The notes beneath the pieces were generated by a model. That model had not been told where the DNA came from and searched no databases. It worked only from the letters and a program-made list of their open reading frames with translations. The translations under genes were made by a program, and so were the position numbers. A stretch of 5,773 nt of DNA from an uncultured Bacteroidota bacterium (GTDB taxonomy: Bacteria; Bacteroidota; Bacteroidia; Chitinophagales; Chitinophagaceae): the NCBI GenBank assembly GCA_946479535.1, contig CAMLGP010000223.1, positions 1 through 5,773 on the forward strand. The letters are read 5' to 3'. Shown here piece by piece: positions 1 through 4,399 of the stretch. How positions within the stretch are numbered: the first letter of the stretch is position 1; every line of letters begins with the position of its first letter.

Positions 1-140
1 GGGCGATTATATACGGCATCCATATTAAGGTGCCAGCGGCTGGTATCACCAGCCGGACCACGCAACAATTCAGGGTCGATCTGCGCAATAGCGAGATGAT
101 ATAGAGATAACAATAAAAGGAGCGTTACAATCTTCTTCAT
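1..140 (-). CDS. Exported protein of unknown function, N-terminal fragment
   Basis: This is the first 46 codons of a minus-strand gene that runs off the left edge, starting at the ATG at 140-138. The protein begins MKKIVTLLLLLSLYHLAIAQ, a textbook Sec signal peptide: a basic n-region, a leucine-rich core and an AIA|Q cleavage site after residue 19. About 27 mature residues remain, including a DTSRWHLNMDAVYNRP stretch. The start codon overlaps the stop of the upstream Rieske gene in an ATGA arrangement (137-140), which usually means translational coupling, so it is the third gene of the operon. No lipobox Cys is present, so the product is periplasmic or outer membrane. The mature start vaguely recalls porin-like beta-barrel proteins of Bacteroidota, but this is only an impression; too little sequence is present to name a family. 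Confidence 0.75.
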   Translation of the reverse strand, partial: MKKIVTLLLLLSLYHLAIAQIDPELLRGPAGDTSRWHLNMDAVYNR

Positions 141-586
141 GATTGCTTTCTGAGATCAATGAATAAGTCGTTATTGGAAATAGTTACAGGGAATGTTCGC
201 AGGCTGGTATTGGCCGGACCAGAATGCACCTCTCCCCTGTTATTGAATTCACTGCCATGAGCAGGGCATTGCAATACGTTGCCAGATGCCTGCAACTCTG
301 CTCCCTGGTGGGTACATTGCATCCAGAGCGCGGAATATTCAGTTTCATTTATCCGGTAAACACAAATAGGAAATTTCAACGCATCATTCCTTACAATAAT
401 AAATGAACGATAGGCGGTGTTCCCCTTTTGCATGATCTTGAATTCATCCCTGCTTAGTATCAATCCATCCTTATTCATTGTTCCGGTTAAATAATGACTG
501 GGAGTACAGCTATTGAGCAATGATGCCATACCAGTAGCAGAGGCACACAAGGCACATGTATTGACAATAAAATCCTTCCTGGTCAT
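137..586 (-). CDS. Rieske [2Fe-2S] protein, probable lipoprotein
   Basis: This encodes a 149-residue Rieske-type iron-sulfur protein. The cluster-binding boxes are clear: C91-T-H93 (CTHQGAEL) and C107-P-A-H110 (CPAHGSEFN), with two Cys and two His as [2Fe-2S] ligands, followed by the usual GEV..GPA..SLRTFPV segment. The second Cys in each box, which forms a disulfide in bc1-type Rieske proteins, is missing. The cluster is therefore more like the small ferredoxin/dioxygenase-like class. The N terminus has TRKDFI, a weak twin-arginine-like motif with RK for RR, then a hydrophobic stretch and LLNSC, a near-lipobox with Cys27. Export as a lipoprotein, possibly through Tat after cofactor insertion, is an inference. 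The gene lies 15 bp after the di-heme oxidoreductase and overlaps the next gene by 4 bp. The likely role is electron transfer to or from the di-heme partner; the partner is not proven. Confidence 0.9.
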   Translation of the reverse strand: MTRKDFIVNTCALCASATGMASLLNSCTPSHYLTGTMNKDGLILSRDEFKIMQKGNTAYRSFIIVRNDALKFPICVYRINETEYSALWMQCTHQGAELQASGNVLQCPAHGSEFNNRGEVHSGPANTSLRTFPVTISNNDLFIDLRKQS

Positions 587-601
587 GGTAGCTTAACTGA
601 T

Positions 602-1798
602 TTATAATGATTCAAGGAATTTTAAAAGGTGAGCTTTTTCGGTGGCATTTAGCTGTAGAAAACTGTTTTTACTTTGAATGGCTTCTCCACCGTGTAAGCG
701 TATGGCCTCCTCAATACTGTTGGCCCTTCCATCATGCAAGAGGAAATACCGGCCACCCTGTGAGTTCCTGCTCAATCCCAATCCCCATAAGGCTGGCGTA
801 CGCCATTCACCACCGGAAGCAGTTCCTTCAGTATAACCATCATCCAGGCCAGTACCCATATCATGTAATAGCAGATCGGTATAGGGAAAGAAAGTCTTAT
901 TACTAATGGCTGCAATTGAAGAAGGACCAGATTGTAATTGCGGTGTATGACATTTGCCACAGGAAATATTAATGAATACCTGTTTGCCAGCAATCACATC
1001 CGGATTAGACTGATCACGCTGAATGGGTGCTTTCAGTGTACGGAGATAAAAAATAACAGCAAGCACGGTTGAGTTTGACACTTCCGGATCAGTTTCCTGT
1101 CCTGTATAGGTATCATAATGTTCATAAGTGGAAGTCACACCCATATCCTGGTTATATGCATTCGCGGTCTGCTGCATCAGGTCATATACAGCTGCCTTTT
1201 TTCCAAAGCGGCCAATGTATTTTCCATTGCGTTCAATAGTGCCAGGCCTGTATACAATGTAGGAAGGAGAAGGTATCCAATTGGGTTTGCCCGAAATGCC
1301 ATCACCATTTGCATCATTTGGATCTGCAAGTGCCAGCAGTGTAGCATCAGGTACCGCATCCAGGAAACCAAGGCCGGTATTTGCAGGTGGCATGAAGCGG
1401 GATGAAGTAGCACCTGCCGGAATGGATTCAAACTTGTATCCTGGAATAGCACGATGCTGTAACTGGGGACCACCCAGGGAAAGGAATTTATTACCCGTTG
1501 AATCTGTTTGTCCAAACCGGGTAAGCATGGTAAAAGGATGCCCTTTGCCATCACCAGCATGGCAGCTTCCACAGGAAGTGGCTACAAACAAAGGGCCTAA
1601 CCCGTTTTGTGCAGTGAATATCTCGTTATTAAATGCAAAATCACCCCGTAAGAAGATCACATTTTGTTCCGGGGTAAGGCCATCTACCGGACCATCCAGT
1701 ATCTCATCATTTGCCGGGGCTTTGGGAATGATCTTCTCGCAGGCAACCATGCCCGCAATCAGTAAGATGACAAAACCCAGGATAACAATCTTCTTCAT
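602..1798 (-). CDS. Di-heme oxidoreductase lipoprotein (DUF1111 / MauG-CcpA superfamily)
   Basis: This 398-residue protein has two c-type heme sites: C76-G-S-C79-H80 near the N terminus and C280-G-K-C283-H284 in the C-terminal half. It shows hallmarks of the DUF1111 (DHOR, putative peroxidase) family: NDANGDGISG at 161-170, M314 in LLHDMGTGLDD as a candidate axial ligand, EWRTPALWGLG at 331-341, and LLHDGRANSIEEAIRLHGGE at 353-372. The N terminus is a lipoprotein signal ending MVAC, with Cys20 as the lipidated residue. The protein should sit on the envelope after heme attachment outside the cytoplasm. Family members are related to bacterial cytochrome c peroxidases and MauG, but the substrate is usually unknown and is unknown here. 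The length is somewhat short but all family blocks are present. It is the promoter-proximal gene of the operon, with a TACTTTTG -7 element and a palindrome just upstream. Confidence 0.9.
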   Translation of the reverse strand: MKKIVILGFVILLIAGMVACEKIIPKAPANDEILDGPVDGLTPEQNVIFLRGDFAFNNEIFTAQNGLGPLFVATSCGSCHAGDGKGHPFTMLTRFGQTDSTGNKFLSLGGPQLQHRAIPGYKFESIPAGATSSRFMPPANTGLGFLDAVPDATLLALADPNDANGDGISGKPNWIPSPSYIVYRPGTIERNGKYIGRFGKKAAVYDLMQQTANAYNQDMGVTSTYEHYDTYTGQETDPEVSNSTVLAVIFYLRTLKAPIQRDQSNPDVIAGKQVFINISCGKCHTPQLQSGPSSIAAISNKTFFPYTDLLLHDMGTGLDDGYTEGTASGGEWRTPALWGLGLSRNSQGGRYFLLHDGRANSIEEAIRLHGGEAIQSKNSFLQLNATEKAHLLKFLESL

Positions 1799-1819
1799 AC
1801 CAGTTAAACCTTAGAGAAC

Positions 1820-1827
1820 CAAAAGTA
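1820..1827 (-). promoter_or_regulatory. Probable -7 promoter element of the di-heme/Rieske operon
   Basis: Read on the minus strand this is TACTTTTG, a perfect match to the Bacteroidota primary-sigma -7 consensus TAnnTTTG. It lies 22 bp before the ATG of the di-heme gene, giving a 5' leader of about 10-17 nt. No good TTG at -33 is visible; the position where one would fall is inside the adjacent palindrome. The match is seen directly; promoter activity is inferred. Confidence 0.55.
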
Positions 1828-1829
1828 AT

Positions 1830-1849
1830 AAATTAGACTCATCTAATTT
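1830..1849. promoter_or_regulatory. Perfect palindrome, probable DtxR-family operator
   Basis: The arms AAATTAGA (1830-1837) and TCTAATTT (1842-1849) are exact inverted repeats around CTCA. The core TTAG-N6-CTAA resembles the half-sites of the classical DtxR box (TTAGGTTAG...CTAACCTAA), though with a shorter centre. It lies between the di-heme operon and a divergently read DtxR-family gene. The minus-strand -7 element is 2 bp to its left and a plus-strand -7-like element directly to its right. A repressor bound here would cover the -33/spacer region of both promoters. Binding by the neighbouring regulator is inferred from position and motif. Confidence 0.65.
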
Positions 1850-1857
1850 TATATTTC
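1850..1857 (+). promoter_or_regulatory. Possible -7 element of the DtxR-family gene
   Basis: TATATTTC matches the Bacteroidota TAnnTTTG consensus at all defined positions except the last. It directly abuts the right arm of the palindrome and mirrors the minus-strand -7 element on the other side. It would place the transcript start about 75 nt before the ATG at 1940. There is no clear -33 TTG. Support is positional and weak. Confidence 0.35.
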
Positions 1858-1939
1858 TGTCAGTTTATTTACCATGTTCGCCGAAGCTTCTAAATAGGTG
1901 AATGCCAGTCTATGCACTATCTTGCAGAAAATTAGCGGG

Positions 1940-2602
1940 ATGAGCACCTCCTTTACAGAAGAGAACTATCTGAAAGCCATCTATAAACTGCAGGAGACCA
2001 ATGGGGAAACCGTAGCCACCTCCACCCTTGCACAGGTAATGGGTGTACATGCACCTTCGGTAACCGATATGCTAAAACGTATGGCCGGGAAGAAACTGGT
2101 GATCTATCAGAAATCCAGGGGATTCAAACTCACAGAAAAAGGCAGACAGGTAGCGGTTGATATCATACGCAGACACCGGCTTTGGGAAGTTTTCCTCGTT
2201 GATAAATTAGGGTTTCGCTGGGATGAGGTCCACAATATTGCCGAAGAACTGGAACATATCCAGAGCTCACCACTGGTTAATAAACTGGATGCCTACCTGG
2301 GATATCCCAAAGCTGATCCCCACGGTGACCCCATACCGGATGCCAACGGCGTTTTGCCCAAATCAAGATCCGTATTATTATCTTCTTTGAAAGCAGGCAA
2401 AGCGGGAAAGTTCACTGGTGTTTCCGATCACTCCAGTTCCTTTTTGAATTATCTGGATAAGATCGGTATTTCATTGGGTGATGCTATTAAAATAAAGCAT
2501 GTAGAAGAGTTCGATAAAACCTACACACTGGAACTGAAAGGAAAGAAACCGGCAGTAGTCAGTTATAAGGTGGCAAACAGCTTACTGGTAATTGAGCAAT
2601 AG
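1940..2602 (+). CDS. DtxR/MntR-family metal-dependent transcriptional repressor
   Basis: This encodes a 220-residue regulator with three parts: a winged helix-turn-helix (about 5-70, recognition region VHAPSVTDMLKRM), a dimerisation/metal domain (about 71-130), and a C-terminal SH3/FeoA-like domain (about 150-220). Counting from the ATG at 1940, several residues fall at the numbering of DtxR metal ligands: H79, E83, H98, E105 and H106. Position 102, Cys in DtxR, is Glu here as in MntR, and the Met10 position is Asn9. The bound metal (Fe2+ or Mn2+) therefore cannot be called. The frame stays open upstream to a GTG at 1898, but MSTSFTEENYLKAIYKL is the usual family N terminus, so the ATG is preferred. 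It is divergent from the di-heme/Rieske operon, with a palindrome between them, which suggests it represses both that operon and itself when metal is replete. No terminator is evident downstream. Confidence 0.9.
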   Translation: MSTSFTEENYLKAIYKLQETNGETVATSTLAQVMGVHAPSVTDMLKRMAGKKLVIYQKSRGFKLTEKGRQVAVDIIRRHRLWEVFLVDKLGFRWDEVHNIAEELEHIQSSPLVNKLDAYLGYPKADPHGDPIPDANGVLPKSRSVLLSSLKAGKAGKFTGVSDHSSSFLNYLDKIGISLGDAIKIKHVEEFDKTYTLELKGKKPAVVSYKVANSLLVIEQ

Positions 2603-2699
2603 CCTGTTCTATGAAGGTTTAGGCAACCCATACCCTTCTATTGCCGTCTCAGCCCTGATTTACCAGCTTACACAATCGAAAATTTGTTAATAATTGTGG

Positions 2700-2750
2700 C
2701 TAAACCGTTATTTAGGAATTTCTTAGAAATTCGGTAAATTACATTTACCG
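2700..2750. repeat. Three abutting inverted repeats upstream of the secreted Tyr-rich protein gene
   Basis: Three dyads tile this stretch end to end. They are CTAAA-N6-TTTAG (2700-2715), GAATTTC-TTA-GAAATTC (2716-2732) and CGGTAAAT-TAC-ATTTACCG (2732-2750). All arms pair perfectly, and their centres are about 16.5 and 17 bp apart. The third contains TACATTTA (2740-2747), one mismatch from the -7 consensus TAnnTTTG, about 24 bp before the ATG at 2771. This could be an operator cluster over a promoter, or hairpins in a leader transcript from a promoter further upstream. The repeats are seen; the regulatory role is inferred. Confidence 0.55.
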
Positions 2751-2770
2751 TATGAACTAAAACTATAAGT

Positions 2771-3505
2771 ATGAAAACAACAATTCTACGCGCCTTCCTT
2801 TTTACTTTTTGCCTGGTAATGGTAATGGAGGGTTTGCAGGCACAATGGGGACGCGGACGTGGTCACAATTATCGTAGTTACAACAGATATTATTCCTATT
2901 CCCGTCCCAGAGTTTCCATTGGTATCTATTCACCAGGTTACTATCATTACCCCCGTTATTCACCGGGTTATTATCATTCTCCGGGATATTATCGTCCATC
3001 CATTGGATTTTATGGCAGTTGGGTGCGCCCAAGGATAGGTATCCATGTAAGCGTATTGCCTCCGGGATACTGGAGCTTCAATATGGGACCTTCTCCTTAT
3101 TATTATTATGGCGGTTCGTATTACCGTCCCGGGCCAAGACCTGGGGATTATGAAGTGATTGATGCACCGTTAGGCGCTTCTGTACCTGAACTCCCACATG
3201 GTGCAAAAGTGGTAGTGATCAATGATCAGAAATTTTATGAGCTGGAAGGCACCTATTACAAAGAAGAGATCCGTGATAATAATGAGATCTGGTATACGGT
3301 AGTAGGAAAGAATGGAAAAGTGGATACAGATTATTTGCCTGGGCCAGATAATGGACCAAGAGAAGGTGATGTGGTGGATAAACTCCCTGAAGGCAGCAAA
3401 AAAGTGACGCTGAATGGCAAAACATATTATGTATCACCGGATGATGTGTATTATGAAGAGACCATGGAACATAATACCGTTAAATACAGAGTAGCAGGCC
3501 AATAA
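2771..3505 (+). CDS. Secreted Tyr/Gly/Pro-rich protein with two C-terminal repeats (DUF6515-like)
   Basis: This 244-residue protein starts with a Sec signal peptide (residues 1-24, cleavage LQA|Q). Residues 26-120 are of low complexity, rich in Tyr, Gly, Pro, Ser and Arg, including three SPGYY units at 54-74 (SPGYYHYPRYSPGYYHSPGYY). Two related blocks follow, at about 127-179 and 196-243. Each has the pattern LP-x-G-x-K-x-V-x-(I/L)-N, then an aromatic pair and a YY(K/E)E turn. Such paired blocks after a Tyr/Pro-rich region match my memory of DUF6515-type exported proteins of Bacteroidota and Gammaproteobacteria, whose function is not known to me. There are no catalytic motifs or transmembrane helices after the signal, so a periplasmic or surface structural protein is the safest reading. 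It is a single gene, with dyads upstream and a terminator 24 bp after the stop. Confidence 0.8.
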   Translation: MKTTILRAFLFTFCLVMVMEGLQAQWGRGRGHNYRSYNRYYSYSRPRVSIGIYSPGYYHYPRYSPGYYHSPGYYRPSIGFYGSWVRPRIGIHVSVLPPGYWSFNMGPSPYYYYGGSYYRPGPRPGDYEVIDAPLGASVPELPHGAKVVVINDQKFYELEGTYYKEEIRDNNEIWYTVVGKNGKVDTDYLPGPDNGPREGDVVDKLPEGSKKVTLNGKTYYVSPDDVYYEETMEHNTVKYRVAGQ

Positions 3506-3529
3506 GAATTTCGTTAATCAATAACCATT

Positions 3530-3563
3530 AAGCTGCGGGGCAATGCTCCGCAGCTTTTTTTTT
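3530..3563 (+). terminator. Strong intrinsic terminator
   Basis: The stem AAGCTGCGG (3530-3538) pairs with CCGCAGCTT (3548-3556). It continues inward by a G-T wobble and two G-C pairs to an AAT loop. A run of nine T (3555-3563) follows. It ends the secreted Tyr-rich protein transcript. The minus-strand globin gene stops at 3571 and reads into the same hairpin, but there is no T-run on that side, so the terminator is clearly directed to the plus strand. Confidence 0.9.
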
Positions 3564-3570
3564 CAGGAGT

Positions 3571-3957
3571 TCACTGGATTGGATTCTGCCCTGTTGATCT
3601 GATATATTCAATCTTGCTCCTGAACACTTCTGCCATATTACCTGCTTTCCACTTTGCCTCCTTCGCCTTTTCACCGGCAAATAACCTATCTACTGTTGAA
3701 TTAAAAATCTGCAACCATCTCTGAAAATGGGAACTGTCAATTGGCAAATTTGCATGCGGGGGAAAGGGCCTGCCCTGGTAGGAAGGGTCCTGAAATAATA
3801 CCATTTGCCAGAAACCATAGAGTTTTTGGAAATGCTCAGGCCATTTATCCTTTATCCGTTCATTAAAAATGGGTCCCAGCAGTTCATCTTTTCTAACTGT
3901 ACCATAAAATGTATCAACGAGTAATTTAATATCCTCTTGTGTAGATATATCATTCAT
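3571..3957 (-). CDS. Group III truncated hemoglobin
   Basis: This encodes a 128-residue globin of the 2-on-2 fold, group III (the type represented by Campylobacter Ctb). Visible family blocks are FYGTVRKDELLGPIFN (17-32) with Y18 as the probable B10 tyrosine, KWPEHFQKLYGFW (38-50) with H42 at the likely E7 position, and a GRPFPPHANLPIDSSHFQRW block (62-81). H68 is the probable proximal F8 heme ligand and W81 lies in the G helix. There is no signal peptide, so it is cytoplasmic. Members bind O2 and NO and are often linked to nitrosative or oxygen stress, but a precise role is not established for most. It is monocistronic, convergent with the upstream-coordinate Tyr-rich gene and divergent from the lipoprotein gene at 4400. 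The start at 3957 gives the usual short N terminus. Confidence 0.92.
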   Translation of the reverse strand: MNDISTQEDIKLLVDTFYGTVRKDELLGPIFNERIKDKWPEHFQKLYGFWQMVLFQDPSYQGRPFPPHANLPIDSSHFQRWLQIFNSTVDRLFAGEKAKEAKWKAGNMAEVFRSKIEYIRSTGQNPIQ

Positions 3958-4399
3958 CTTTCATGCTTATTAAATCAGTATTTCATTTTTCCCCTAATGC
4001 AAAAGTAGGTCATGCAATTGTAATGCAGCCTATAAACAGGAATTGCCTCCTTCCAATTTGTTCGCGCAATTTCTTCATTTAACTTAAATATAGATTTTGT
4101 TGTTTGCGGATAAAACTCCCGCAATAGTTTTTTTATCTCCACATATTGATTCAGGTTATAATTACTTTTTAAAGTATTACTACATGTAAGCCGTTAATTA
4201 TATTACACAAACATAGATTCGAAAAATTATAGAGATGAATCGTCAATTTAAATTTCATTAACAAGACATTGTGATATACCTATATACCGGTTGAAATTCC
4301 TGATGATAAGGATTTTAAAGTTCATTAAAAAATGCTATGGATTTCGATCAAGTATTCGCGGCATAATGATTGAAATGAACGGCAAAAATTTCAAATCTT
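3958..4399. other. Divergent intergenic region between globin and lipoprotein genes
   Basis: This 442-bp AT-rich stretch separates two divergent genes. On the globin side it holds the TACTTTTG promoter element. The minus strand from 4193 to 3975 is an uninterrupted frame of 72 codons plus TGA with no ATG near its start; the only early candidate is a GTG at 4142. Its translation looks protein-like (for example YPQTTKSIFKLNEEIARTNW), so it may be a gene remnant or chance. On the plus side, 4200-4399 carries short AT-rich repeats such as ATACCTATATACC but no full TAnnTTTG element that I can support. No RNA gene or terminator was recognised. Confidence 0.5.
4000..4007 (-). promoter_or_regulatory. 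Probable -7 promoter element of the globin gene
   Basis: The minus strand reads TACTTTTG, a perfect TAnnTTTG match and the same octamer as before the di-heme operon. It sits 42 bp before the globin ATG, implying a leader of about 35 nt. No convincing -33 TTG is seen at the right distance, and no clear FNR/CRP-like dyad for NO or oxygen control was found. Confidence 0.5.

Noticed and set aside
1785..1798. 14-bp repeat ATGAAGAAGATTGT (minus strand) shared with the start of the gene at 140
   Set aside because: It encodes the common MKKIV signal-peptide beginning in both genes and is not a mobile or recombination repeat.
1281..1814. 177-codon plus-strand open frame
   Set aside because: It is antisense to the di-heme oxidoreductase, which has two CXXCH sites and family motifs. 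It is a shadow.
1898..1939. GTG start that would lengthen the DtxR-family protein by 14 residues
   Set aside because: The extra residues do not look like the family N terminus, while the ATG at 1940 gives the standard start and the DtxR ligand numbering. It is kept only as an alternative.
2612..2637. GAAGG...CCTTC hairpin after the DtxR-family gene
   Set aside because: The stem is only 5 bp with a long loop and no T-run follows. It is not a credible terminator.
3950..3964. Tiny frame ATG-AAA-GAT-GAA-TGA overlapping the globin start
   Set aside because: Four codons next to the real ATG are easily chance, and nothing suggests attenuation.
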